Assembly (NCBI GenBank): GCA_001544655.2
Contig: FCOD02000019.1
Location: 47,989-111,988 of the forward strand
Length of the DNA stretch: 64,000 nt
Reading direction: 5' to 3'
DNA from: Caballeronia turbans
Lineage (GTDB): Bacteria; Pseudomonadota; Gammaproteobacteria; Burkholderiales; Burkholderiaceae
Part shown: positions 28,634-36,910 of the stretch, in pieces
How the letters are laid out: each line of letters starts with the position of its first letter
How positions within the stretch are numbered: the first letter of the stretch is position 1
Made by a program: the position numbers and the translations under genes
Notes under the pieces: model-generated
Seen by the model: only the letters and a program-made list of their open reading frames with translations
What the model was told of the DNA's origin: nothing
Database searches by the model: none

Positions 28634-30034
28634 ATGTCGTTCCTCATCGTGCTCGCCGCCCTGGCGTTCCTGATGCTTGCCGCCTATCGCGGCTACAGCG
28701 TCATTCTTTTCGCCCCGATCGCGGCGCTCGCCGCCGTGCTCCTCACCGATCCCGCCGCCGTCGCGCCCGTGTTCTCCGGCATCTTCATGGAGAAGATGGT
28801 CGGCTTCGTGAAGCTGTACTTTCCGGTGTTCCTGCTCGGCGCGGTGTTCGGGAAAGTCATCGAGCTGTCGGGCTTCTCGGAGTCGATCGTCGCTGCCGCC
28901 ATTCGCTATATCGGCAAGTCGCGCGTCAATGCGGTGATCGTCGCGGTGTGCGCTCTGCTCACCTATGGCGGCGTGTCGCTGTTCGTCGTCGTGTTCGCGG
29001 TGTATCCGTTCGCGGCGGAGATGTACCGGCAGAGCAATATCCCGAAGCGCCTGATGCCGGGCGCGATTGCGCTGGGCGCGTTCTCGTTCACGATGGATTC
29101 GCTGCCGGGCACGCCGCAAATCCAGAACATCATCCCGACGACGTTCTTCAAGACGACCGGCTGGGCCGCGCCGTGGCTCGGCGTGATCGGCTCGGTGTTC
29201 ATCATCGTGGTCGGCCTGACGTTCCTCGAATGGCGCCGCCGCTCGGCGATGGCCAAGGGTGAAGGCTACGGCACCTCGCTCGTGAACGAGCCGGAGCGCG
29301 TGGAATCGACGTCGCTGCCGAATCCGGTGCTCGCGATTGCGCCGCTGATTCTCGTCGGCGTGGCGAACTTCGCGCTGACGAAGTGGATTCCGACGTGGTA
29401 CGGCGCGAGTTACACGGTGCCGCCGGAGGTGCTGCCGGGCGTGCATGCGCCGGTGACCACGGCTGTGAAGACCGTCGTGGCGATCTGGGCGGTCGAGGGT
29501 GCGTTGTTGCTGGGTATCGTGCTCGTCTTGCTGACGGCGTTCCCGCGTGTGAAGGAGCGGTTCGCGGTCGGCACACGTGCGGCTGTCGCGGGCGCGTTGC
29601 TCGCGGCGATGAACACGGCTTCCGAGTATGGCTTCGGCGGTGTGATCGCGGCTTTGCCGGGCTTTATCGTGGTCAGCGATGCGCTGAAGAGCATTCCGAA
29701 TCCGCTCGTCAATGCGGCTATTTCCGTGAGTGCGCTCGCGGGGATCACCGGTTCGGCGTCGGGCGGCATGAGTATCGCGCTCGCCGCGATGTCCGATACG
29801 TTTATCGCTGGGGCGCAGGCGGCGCATATTCCGCTCGAAGTGCTGCATCGGGTGGTGGCGATGGCCTCCGGCGGTATGGATACGCTGCCGCACAACGGCG
29901 CGGTCATTACGCTGCTCGCGGTGACCGGGCTTACGCATCGGGAGTCGTATCGCGATATTTTCGCGGTGACGGTTATCAAGACGCTCGCTGTGTTCTTTGT
30001 TATCGCGGTGTATTACCTGACGGGGATCGTTTGA
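28634..30034 (+). CDS. GntP-family permease, probable 3-hydroxybutyrate transporter
   Basis: A 466-residue inner-membrane permease with about twelve segments, of the GntP family (gluconate and hydroxy-acid uptake). Visible family features are LTYGGVSLFVVVFAVYPFA, MDSLPGTPQIQNIIPTTFF and the C-terminal GGMDTLPHNGAVITLL. The ATG follows GGAGACTCA. The upstream sigma-54 promoter, the divergent HbcR-like activator and the downstream bdhA all point to 3-hydroxybutyrate as substrate; this is inference from context. Confidence 0.9.
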   Translation: MSFLIVLAALAFLMLAAYRGYSVILFAPIAALAAVLLTDPAAVAPVFSGIFMEKMVGFVKLYFPVFLLGAVFGKVIELSGFSESIVAAAIRYIGKSRVNAVIVAVCALLTYGGVSLFVVVFAVYPFAAEMYRQSNIPKRLMPGAIALGAFSFTMDSLPGTPQIQNIIPTTFFKTTGWAAPWLGVIGSVFIIVVGLTFLEWRRRSAMAKGEGYGTSLVNEPERVESTSLPNPVLAIAPLILVGVANFALTKWIPTWYGASYTVPPEVLPGVHAPVTTAVKTVVAIWAVEGALLLGIVLVLLTAFPRVKERFAVGTRAAVAGALLAAMNTASEYGFGGVIAALPGFIVVSDALKSIPNPLVNAAISVSALAGITGSASGGMSIALAAMSDTFIAGAQAAHIPLEVLHRVVAMASGGMDTLPHNGAVITLLAVTGLTHRESYRDIFAVTVIKTLAVFFVIAVYYLTGIV

Positions 30035-30328
30035 TCCGTCTTGCTTGAGGCGGTGCCGGTGGGCCTTCTTTTCGCGCGGAATCCTGATTTCGTGTCGGTC
30101 TACTGGCACTGCCCCACGCGGGGGCAACGCTAATAAACCAAAAAGAAAACGGGATCCGGCGAAAACAAAAGCGAAAGCCAAAGCAAAAACAAACCGAAAG
30201 CCAGCGCCAACCCCAATTCCGCCAATGGCGACAGCACGCCAAACTCTACGCAAGCCCCAGAAGCAGGACAAAAAAGCGCCGGCCATTCAAAGGCCATAAA
30301 AAACCCAAGCCAAAGGAACGCACCGCAT
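30035..30328. repeat. Low-complexity A-rich element between permease and bdhA
   Basis: After a short GCCCC/GGGGGC hairpin near 30112-30128 the plus strand becomes a run of AAAA and AAAGCN units (about 30135-30210), quite unlike the surrounding high-GC genes. The opposite strand has a 54-codon hydrophobic frame that begins MAFEWPALFCP, and another frame rich in Phe and Arg; both look like by-products of the base composition. It separates bdhA from the permease but need not end transcription. Confidence 0.45.
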
Positions 30329-31123
30329 ATGATCCAAACCGCATCGAACAAATCGCTCGCCGGCAAAACGGCCCTCGTCACCGGTTCGACGAGCGGCATC
30401 GGCCTCGCCATCGCCACGGCGCTCGCGCAAGCCGGTGCGAATCTCGTGCTAAACGGCTTCGGCGATATCGAAGGCGCCCTGAAGCAAATCGAAGCGACCG
30501 GCGCGAAGGCCGTCCACCACGCAGCCGACATGACGAAGCCCGAAGAAATCGAGTCGATGATCGCCTTCGCGAACGAAACATTCGGCGCCGTCGACGTCCT
30601 CGTGAACAATGCCGGCATCCAGCACGTCGCGACCATCGACGAATTCCCGGTCGACCGCTGGGACGCCATCATCGCGATCAATCTGAGCTCGGCGTTCCAC
30701 ACGATGCGCGTCGCGCTGCCGCAGATGCGCGCCCGCAACTGGGGCCGCGTGATCAACATCGCGTCGGTGCATGGGCTCGTCGGCTCGGCGGGCAAGTCGG
30801 CTTATGTCGCCGCCAAGCATGGCATTCTCGGGCTGACGAAAGTCGCCGCGCTCGAAAACGCCCGCACCGGCGTGACCGTCAACGCGATCTGCCCGGGCTT
30901 CGTGCTCACGCCGCTCGTGCAGAAGCAAATCGACGATCTCGCCGCGCGCGACTCGCTCACGCCCGATGCCGCCCGCGCAAAGCTGCTCGGCGACAAACAG
31001 CCGTCCGCGCAGTTCGTGACCGCGCAGCAGATCGGCGACATGGCGGTGTTTCTCTGCTCCGATGCCGCAAGCGAGATGCGCGGCTCGGCGCTGCAGATCG
31101 ATGGAGGATGGAGCGCGCAGTGA
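30329..31123 (+). CDS. bdhA: D-3-hydroxybutyrate dehydrogenase (SDR family)
   Basis: A 264-residue short-chain dehydrogenase that interconverts D-3-hydroxybutyrate and acetoacetate with NAD. It has the cofactor motif TGSTSGIGLAIA, the NNAG segment (LVNNAGIQHVA), catalytic Ser in INIASVHGLVGS and the YVAAK motif, then the substrate-lid region with GFVLTPLVQKQI. The GIQHV and VHGLV segments are characteristic of 3-hydroxybutyrate dehydrogenases. It follows the GntP-type permease and completes a 3-hydroxybutyrate uptake and oxidation module, relevant to organisms that store polyhydroxybutyrate. Confidence 0.92.
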   Translation: MIQTASNKSLAGKTALVTGSTSGIGLAIATALAQAGANLVLNGFGDIEGALKQIEATGAKAVHHAADMTKPEEIESMIAFANETFGAVDVLVNNAGIQHVATIDEFPVDRWDAIIAINLSSAFHTMRVALPQMRARNWGRVINIASVHGLVGSAGKSAYVAAKHGILGLTKVAALENARTGVTVNAICPGFVLTPLVQKQIDDLAARDSLTPDAARAKLLGDKQPSAQFVTAQQIGDMAVFLCSDAASEMRGSALQIDGGWSAQ

Positions 31124-31159
31124 GCGACGCGCGTCTATCGGCGACATTCCGCCACACTT

Positions 31160-31276
31160 GAGTGTTTCACTCGGAATCCCCTAAAGATCGTGGGGGTTCT
31201 GGCCGTTATGTCCTTGTAATCAGGCGTGCGCCGCCTTCCCGAAGGCGGCGCGCGAATCGGAAGAAGCAAGGACATC
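31160..31276 (+). promoter_or_regulatory. Structured leader of the PAS chemoreceptor gene
   Basis: Four helices can form in this leader. GAGTG/CACTC pairs at 31160-31164 and 31168-31172. GAATCCCC at 31174-31181 pairs with GGGGGTTC at 31192-31199. An outer helix ATGTCCTTG (31208-31216) with CAAGGACAT (31267-31275) is perfect and contains the AAGGA ribosome site. It encloses a 13-bp GC-rich hairpin (31225-31237 with 31242-31254). The start codon follows at 31277, so translation is probably controlled by folding. Confidence 0.55.
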
Positions 31277-32836
31277 ATGCGCAACAACCAGCCCGTCACC
31301 CAGCAAGCGTTCGAATTCCCCGCCTCGGAGATGCTCGTCTCCGCCACCGATCTCTCCGGCAACATCCAGTACTGCAATCCGGCGTTCGTGTCAGTGTCAG
31401 GCTTCTCGCGCGAGGAGCTGATCGGCGAGCCGCACAACATCATTCGTCACCCCGACATGCCGCGCGAAGCTTTCGCCGATCTCTGGGCGACGGTCCGCGC
31501 CGGCCGCTCGTGGACCGCGCTCGTCAAGAACCGGCGCAAGAACGGCGATCATTATTGGGTACGCGCGAACGTGACGCCGGTGATGGAGCACGGCAAGGTC
31601 GTCGGTTATCTCTCCGTGCGCGTGAAGCCGACGCTGGACGAAGTGCGCGAGGCAACGGCGCTCTATGCGCAGATCAAGACCGGCAACGCGTCGCACAAGC
31701 TCGTGCGCGGCGCGCTCGTGAAACACGGCATCGCCGGCAAGCTCGCCGCGATCGCGAACATGCCGGTCAGCGCGCGTCTGGGTACGGCTTTCGCGGCAGT
31801 GCCCGTCAGCATGTCGATCGCCGCACTGGCCGGCTGGCGCGGCGCGCCGCCGTTGCCGTTCTGGATCGCGCTCGCCGTCGGCGCGGCGGCGAGCTTCGCG
31901 GGCTGGCTCGCGCTGTCGCGTCAGGTGGATGCACCCGTGCGGACGATGTCCGGTTTCGCCGCGCGCATGGCGGCGGGCGATCTGACCGTCGACATGCCCG
32001 ACGCGCGCCACGACGATCTGGGCGATGTGCAGCGCGCGCTCGGCCAGCTGAAGGCGAATCTCGCGGCGATCGTCTTCGACGTGCGCGGGCAGATCGGCGG
32101 CATGCTCGAAGCCGCCACCGAGATTTCGAGCGGCAACACGGACCTGTCGCGCCGCACGGAAATGCAGGCGGCGTCGCTCGAACAGACCGCCGCGACGATG
32201 GATCAGCTGACCACCACCGTTCAAGGCAACGCCGACGCCACCGTGCGCGCCCTCGAACTCGTCAGGGAAGCGCAGGCCGCGGCGGATGACGGCGGGCGCA
32301 TCGCGAGCCAGGTCGAGCAGACGATGGCGGGCATCACGGCGGCGTCGCGGCGCATCGCGGACATCACCGATGTCATCGACGGCATCGCGTTCCAGACCAA
32401 CATCCTCGCGCTGAACGCGGCCGTCGAGGCGGCGCGCGCGGGCGAAGCGGGCCGCTCGTTCGCGGTCGTCGCGACCGAAGTGCGCAATCTGGCGCAGCGC
32501 TGCGCGGCATCGGCGAAGGAAATCGAAGGCGTGGTGGCGACGAGCGTCGCGCAGATCGCGGAAGGCACGAGCCTCGTCACGCGCACGACGAGCCAGATGC
32601 GCGCCATCGACGAAGCGGTGAACCGCGTGTCGACGATCATCATGGAAGTGGCGAAGGCGAGCAGCGAGCAGGCCGAGGGCATCGCGCAGGTGAATCAGGC
32701 GGTCGCGCATCTCGACGACTCGACCCAGCAGAACGCCGCGCTCGTCGAGCAGGCGGCGGCTACCGCGCAGCGCCTCGCGCAACGCGCCGTGGTGCTCGAC
32801 GAAGCCGTGCGGCTCTTCACGGTCGCGAAAGCTTGA
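31277..32836 (+). CDS. PAS-containing methyl-accepting chemotaxis protein (Aer-like)
   Basis: A 519-residue chemoreceptor of the Aer type. The N-terminal PAS domain (residues 15-120, with [24 protein letters not shown] and [10 protein letters not shown]) is of the kind that binds FAD in aerotaxis receptors. A hydrophobic hairpin at about 170-215 anchors it to the membrane with no periplasmic domain, followed by HAMP and a signalling domain with the conserved hairpin tip [19 protein letters not shown]. The ribosome site is paired in the leader helix described at 31160-31276. A role in sensing oxygen or redox state is likely. Confidence 0.9.
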   Translation: MRNNQPVTQQAFEFPASEMLVSATDLSGNIQYCNPAFVSVSGFSREELIGEPHNIIRHPDMPREAFADLWATVRAGRSWTALVKNRRKNGDHYWVRANVTPVMEHGKVVGYLSVRVKPTLDEVREATALYAQIKTGNASHKLVRGALVKHGIAGKLAAIANMPVSARLGTAFAAVPVSMSIAALAGWRGAPPLPFWIALAVGAAASFAGWLALSRQVDAPVRTMSGFAARMAAGDLTVDMPDARHDDLGDVQRALGQLKANLAAIVFDVRGQIGGMLEAATEISSGNTDLSRRTEMQAASLEQTAATMDQLTTTVQGNADATVRALELVREAQAAADDGGRIASQVEQTMAGITAASRRIADITDVIDGIAFQTNILALNAAVEAARAGEAGRSFAVVATEVRNLAQRCAASAKEIEGVVATSVAQIAEGTSLVTRTTSQMRAIDEAVNRVSTIIMEVAKASSEQAEGIAQVNQAVAHLDDSTQQNAALVEQAAATAQRLAQRAVVLDEAVRLFTVAKA

Positions 32837-32903
32837 GATCGGGCAGCGTCGAAGAGCGCATCGCTTGGTACTATCGGGACATTGCCAACGAGGAGTGTGT
32901 CCG

Positions 32904-33137
32904 ATGACCGCTGAGAACAATCGCGCGGAAGAAGCGCGAGCGATGGAACGTATCGTCAACGCGACGCGTCAGGTTCAGTCCGCCTTCCTGGCGCTGCAAA
33001 CGCAGTTTCCGCCCGAAGGCGACGGCCGGCCGTCGCAGATGGCGCTGCAGACGTTCGATGCCGCGCTTCAGGAACTCGAAGACGCGCAAGCCGCCTTCGA
33101 TACCATGCTCAACGATCTGTTCGACGGGAACCGGTAA
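32904..33137 (+). CDS. Small protein of unknown function
   Basis: A 77-residue soluble protein (MTAENNRAEEARAMERIV...) that is mostly helical, with a likely coiled-coil segment around residues 8-30 and another at 50-70 and an acidic end (MLNDLFDGNR). The ATG at 32904 has AGGAG 10 bases upstream. I do not recognise a family. It is just downstream of the chemoreceptor gene on the same strand and convergent with the AI-2E-type transporter gene 12 bases away. Confidence 0.7.
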   Translation: MTAENNRAEEARAMERIVNATRQVQSAFLALQTQFPPEGDGRPSQMALQTFDAALQELEDAQAAFDTMLNDLFDGNR

Positions 33138-33149
33138 GCGCGTCACGCG

Positions 33150-35150
33150 TCACGCGTTCCGCAATTCAGGCACGTCCTCGCCCGGCCCGCTCAAAGCGGC
33201 TTCGCCGCCCGTGTCGCCGAGACCGGCCCACGGCACGCCGTCGCTCGACTGGCGGCGCGCGGCTGCCACGCATGCCTCGACCAGTTCCCGGAACGACACC
33301 GCCGCCGAGCTCGTGCGCACAAGCACTTCACCTTGCAACGGGCTTTCGGGGAACACCAGCCCGACAATCAGCTCGGCCGATGGCGCACGCTGATGCAGGC
33401 GCCGCAGCAGATTGCGCAAATATGGCGGCGACTCGGCTGCATCGAACGACACCACGCAGATGATCGACACGCCCGCGAGATCGACTTCACCGAAACGTCC
33501 GCGCGAGAAGCGCTCGTAGCCCGCGAGATCCGCGTACAGGCCGTGCTTGCGAAAGAGCTGCACGGCGATGGTCGCCGCGAGATCGTCCAGCTCGCTTCTC
33601 CCCGCGATGCACAGCACCGACGCCGTGTGGCCTTCTTTCTCGGCATCGAAGCGCGCGGGCGGGGTTTCGTGCGCCAGGCCTTGCGCATTGTCGACAGAAT
33701 CGAAGCTCGCGGGCAGCTCTTCCTTGCGCTCGACGGTCACGGCGGTATCTTCTGCGTCCTCCAGTCCTTCGATGATGTCGAGCGCGGATTCGTTGATGCG
33801 CCGCAGCTGATCCGCGGTCACGACACCGCGCAGCACGTCGTTGTGGGCGTAGCGCAGGCCTTCCAGCGCGACCTCGTCGTAATACGCGATCAGCGAGCGC
33901 TCCTTGAGCAGCGTCTCGGCCTGCACGAGCGCCTCGTCGGGATCGTTCGCGAGCAGGCGCTGATAGAAGTTCTCGGCGGGCGTGAGCGCGGGGCGGTCGC
34001 CGAAGAGCACATCGAGAAATTCGAGCCGATCGACGTGGCGGCCGAGAATCACGAGGCACAGAGTAAGCGGCGTCGAGAGCACGAGGCCGATCGGCCCCCA
34101 GATCCAGCTCCAGAAGATCGCCGCGACGATCACCGCGAACGGCGACAATCCCGTGCTGTGCCCGTACAGCAGCGGCTCGACGACCTGACCCGCGAGAATA
34201 TCCGTCACGCCGAACAGGACGATGGTCCACACGAGCATCGCCCAGCCGGGGCCGACCGCCGCCGCGAACACGACCGCGACGATCGCCGCGATCCACGTCC
34301 CGACGTAAGGCACGAAGCGCAGGAGTGCGGTCATCACGCCGAACAGCAGCGCGCCCGGCACGCCGATGATCGCAAGCCCGATCGCGATGACGATCCCCAC
34401 GCTCGCGTTGATGCCGAGCTGCGCGAGGAAGTAGCGCGACAGACGCCGGGCGGCCTCGTCCATCGCCGTGGTCGCGCGATGCAGGTCGCGCGAGCCGAAA
34501 AGCCGTATCAGCCGGTCGCGCAGATCCTCACGCTGCAACAGGATGAACACCGCGACGACGAGCACGATGCCCGTGGTTTCCAGAGGACTGATGATCGGCG
34601 ACAGAAAGCGCTGCGCCAGCTCCAGCGGCGTCGGCGTGGGCTCGTGAACTTCGACGGGCATCGGCTGATCGATCGGCGACGCGGCCGGGTTGTCCTCGTT
34701 CTTCGGCTCCTGCTCGCGCGCGGGCGAAATGCGCTTCAACGCACGGGATGCGCGGCCGAGAAACTCGTCGGCGCGGCCGACGGTCATGCGCTGCACGTTT
34801 TCGATCTTGCGCTCGACCGCGACCTGATACTTCGGCAGATCGCTCGCGAGCTGCGCGACCTGCGCGCCGATCAAGGCGCCGACCGCAGTCAGCACGGACA
34901 GCGCGATCACCACCGCGACGATCACCGACGGCACCTGACCGAAGCGCAGCCGCCGCAGGAAGTCGACGAACGGCGCGAGCAAAAAGCTCAATAGGATCGC
35001 GAGGATGATCGGGATCATCACCGCGCGGCCGAAATACAGCGCGCAAATGATGACGACGCCCGTCACGAGTGACGCCAGCGCACGCACGCCGGGCGCTTCG
35101 GGCGGCAGGATCTTCGCGGGTGGCCGGCGCGGCCCGGGTGCTTGCGGCAT
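33150..35150 (-). CDS. AI-2E family transporter with extra C-terminal domain
   Basis: A 666-residue protein. The first 400 residues are an AI-2E/PerM family permease with about eight membrane segments, a hydrophilic insert (residues 135-200, Pro/Glu-rich), and the typical SPLETTGIVLVVAVFILLQREDLRDRLI and WIWGPIGLVLSTPLT segments. The last 270 residues are soluble and unlike standard family members of about 350 residues; they contain VLCIAGRSELDDLAATI and SIICVVSFDAAESPPYLRNLL, a possible Rossmann-like domain. The ATG at 35150 is preferred to the upstream frame, which has no better start. Substrate is unknown. Confidence 0.82.
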   Translation of the reverse strand: MPQAPGPRRPPAKILPPEAPGVRALASLVTGVVIICALYFGRAVMIPIILAILLSFLLAPFVDFLRRLRFGQVPSVIVAVVIALSVLTAVGALIGAQVAQLASDLPKYQVAVERKIENVQRMTVGRADEFLGRASRALKRISPAREQEPKNEDNPAASPIDQPMPVEVHEPTPTPLELAQRFLSPIISPLETTGIVLVVAVFILLQREDLRDRLIRLFGSRDLHRATTAMDEAARRLSRYFLAQLGINASVGIVIAIGLAIIGVPGALLFGVMTALLRFVPYVGTWIAAIVAVVFAAAVGPGWAMLVWTIVLFGVTDILAGQVVEPLLYGHSTGLSPFAVIVAAIFWSWIWGPIGLVLSTPLTLCLVILGRHVDRLEFLDVLFGDRPALTPAENFYQRLLANDPDEALVQAETLLKERSLIAYYDEVALEGLRYAHNDVLRGVVTADQLRRINESALDIIEGLEDAEDTAVTVERKEELPASFDSVDNAQGLAHETPPARFDAEKEGHTASVLCIAGRSELDDLAATIAVQLFRKHGLYADLAGYERFSRGRFGEVDLAGVSIICVVSFDAAESPPYLRNLLRRLHQRAPSAELIVGLVFPESPLQGEVLVRTSSAAVSFRELVEACVAAARRQSSDGVPWAGLGDTGGEAALSGPGEDVPELRNA

Positions 35151-35279
35151 GGGGAATGGCTCGCTTTCTGTATTTAAGTCGGGCGGCGCACGGCGTGTTG
35201 CTGGCGCGCCGGCTTGTGCGCGGGAGCAGCGACGGTCAAGCAAGGCGCGTGCCGTGCGCGTCGCGCCCGTCGCCATTGA

Positions 35280-35297
35280 GGTGAGTCTATTCGGGAG
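35280..35297 (+). repeat. 18-bp bipartite motif, copy 4
   Basis: Reads GGTGAGTCTATTCGGGAG. It lies about 190 bases before the DUF1289 gene. Confidence 0.65.
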
Positions 35298-35323
35298 CCG
35301 AATTCCCCTGCAATCGGTTCAAC

Positions 35324-35341
35324 GGTGAGGAGATACGGGAG
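35324..35341 (+). repeat. 18-bp bipartite motif, copy 5
   Basis: Reads GGTGAGGAGATACGGGAG. It lies 44 bases after copy 4 in the same orientation. Confidence 0.65.
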
Positions 35342-35471
35342 CAGCGCGGGCCGCGCCGTGCTCTATCGCCATGATCGGAACAATCAGTTGGATGCGCAAA
35401 CGTCGCGCGTGCGACATTGACGTTTCGCCGCGGTTCATCGGCGAAAGCCGCGGCTCATTGAAAAGGACATC

Positions 35472-35654
35472 ATGGCAGTCGATTCACCCTGCATCGGCAT
35501 CTGCAAGTTCGATGAAAAGACCGACCTGTGCATCGGTTGTCTGCGCACGAAGAACGAATGCAAGCAATGGAAGAAGATGAAGGACAAGCATCGAGCGCGC
35601 ATCATCGATGAACGGCCCAAGCGCAAAGCAAAGCTCAAAAAACACAAGAAGTAG
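35472..35654 (+). CDS. DUF1289 family zinc-ribbon-like small protein
   Basis: A 60-residue protein with the DUF1289 cysteine pattern PC-IG-IC-KFD...LC-IG-C (Cys7, 11, 20, 23), which may bind a metal, followed by a very basic C-terminal tail (RPKRKAKLKKHKK) that could contact nucleic acid. The family role is unknown. The ATG has AAAAGGACATC directly upstream. Confidence 0.87.
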   Translation: MAVDSPCIGICKFDEKTDLCIGCLRTKNECKQWKKMKDKHRARIIDERPKRKAKLKKHKK

Positions 35655-35757
35655 GCGTTGTGAGAGAACAAACGCTGGACTGGTCGGCGAAAGGGTGATG
35701 GCGTCTTTCGTCCCGCTCGCGGACTACACTGAACGGGACTTTTGCAGGGAGTCAGCC

Positions 35758-36060
35758 ATGAAAGTGACTTGTGCCGCGTTTGTTTTCACATCGGCCTTTG
35801 CCGCCACATCGGCTTTCGCGCAGTTGCATCCGAGCGTCGAAACCGACATGTACGCGCCGCAGAACAGCACGAAGCTCATGCCGGACGCGCCGCTCGGCAG
35901 TCAATATCCGACGCACGGCAACGCGCAGGCGGGCGAACTCAATCTCAATCCGAGCGATCCGCGCGCGCAGCTCGTCAACGGTCTTCCGAACAACGCCAAC
36001 AGCGGCGGCTACGGCTCGCCGCGCGCGGGCAACAAGGCGAACGTGCCGCGCGGCGAGTGA
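35758..36060 (+). CDS. Small secreted protein of unknown function
   Basis: A 100-residue exported protein with a signal peptide (cleavage after AFA, about residue 21) and a mature part rich in Asn, Pro, Gly and Ala (LNLNPSDPRAQLVNGLPNNANSGG). It has no cysteine and no recognisable domain. GCAGGGAG lies just before the ATG at 35758. Similar small secreted proteins are common in Burkholderiaceae. Confidence 0.72.
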   Translation: MKVTCAAFVFTSAFAATSAFAQLHPSVETDMYAPQNSTKLMPDAPLGSQYPTHGNAQAGELNLNPSDPRAQLVNGLPNNANSGGYGSPRAGNKANVPRGE

Positions 36061-36219
36061 GCGCTGCGTGAGCGGACGCACGACGCGCGCGCTCACCGTT
36101 CTCGATACGAGAATAGTGATTTGAAATTCGCCGCTATTCTCCTTCTCACGGCAAGAACCGATACTTGATTCGCAGGACGGGACTTCTCCCGGCCATCAAC
36201 CGAATCAGGGAAATCTGCC

Positions 36220-36840
36220 GTGAAGATCTATCACCATCCGCTGTCCGGTCATGCGCACCGCGCACGTCTCTTCCTGAACCTGCTCGGAGTCGACCACGAA
36301 GCAGAATTCGTCGATCTCGCGGCCGCCGCGCACAAGACGCCCGACTATCTGAAGCTGAACCGCTTCGGCCAGATTCCCGTGCTCGTCGACGGCGATATCG
36401 TCATTGCCGACTCGAACGCGATCCTCGTCTATCTCGCGATGAAAGCCGGCGACACGAAATGGCTGCCCGACACGCCCGCCGAAGCCGCCGCCGTGCAGCG
36501 CTGGCTGTCGGTCGCGGCCGGTCAGATCGCGTTCGGACCCGCCGCCGCGCGTCTCATCACCGTGTTCGGCGCGAAATTCGATGCGCAGGAAGTCATCGCC
36601 CGCGCGCACAACGTGCTCAAGGTGATCGATTCGGAACTGGCGCAGCGCGACTGGATCGCGGATATCGGCGCGACGCACCCGAGCATCGCGGATGTCGCGC
36701 TCTACAGCTACATCTCGAGCGCGCCCGAAGGCAATGTCGATATCTCCGGCTACGCGAATGTGAATGCGTGGCTCGCGCGCGTCGAGGCGTTGCCCGGCTT
36801 CGTTCCCTTCCAGAAGACAGCCGCGGGTCTCGCGGCGTAA
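36220..36840 (+). CDS. Glutathione S-transferase
   Basis: A 206-residue cytoplasmic transferase with the N-terminal thioredoxin-like domain ([21 protein letters not shown], then [24 protein letters not shown], where Pro and the DS pair bind glutathione) and an all-helical C-terminal domain ([15 protein letters not shown]). The start is GTG at 36220 after AGGG; no ATG fits better. It is followed 70 bases later by the flavin/iron-sulfur fusion gene on the same strand, so the two may share a transcript. Substrate is unknown. Confidence 0.9.
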   Translation: MKIYHHPLSGHAHRARLFLNLLGVDHEAEFVDLAAAAHKTPDYLKLNRFGQIPVLVDGDIVIADSNAILVYLAMKAGDTKWLPDTPAEAAAVQRWLSVAAGQIAFGPAAARLITVFGAKFDAQEVIARAHNVLKVIDSELAQRDWIADIGATHPSIADVALYSYISSAPEGNVDISGYANVNAWLARVEALPGFVPFQKTAAGLAA

Positions 36841-36910
36841 AGTGAGCGCGGCGGCTTCGCGTCTTGCATTGCGCTCTGCCGCCGCGCCCGAATCGAAGAG
36901 GCATCCGATC

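Larger units (their letters stand above)
35151..35471. other. Intergenic region with two copies of the 18-bp motif
   Basis: These 321 bases separate the divergent transporter and DUF1289 genes. I see no gene here. It holds motif copies 4 and 5, 44 bases apart and in the same orientation, and probably the promoters of both flanking genes. Confidence 0.5.

Noticed and set aside
30100-30120. TGGCACTGCCCCACGC as a possible sigma-54 promoter before bdhA
   Set aside because: The -24 GG and -12 GC are eleven bases apart instead of ten, and the permease transcript already covers bdhA.
30045-30299. A frame encoding Lys/Ala/Pro-rich sequence over the A-rich tract, and a hydrophobic frame on the other strand
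   Set aside because: Both follow from the repeat composition; neither has a ribosome site or normal codon usage.
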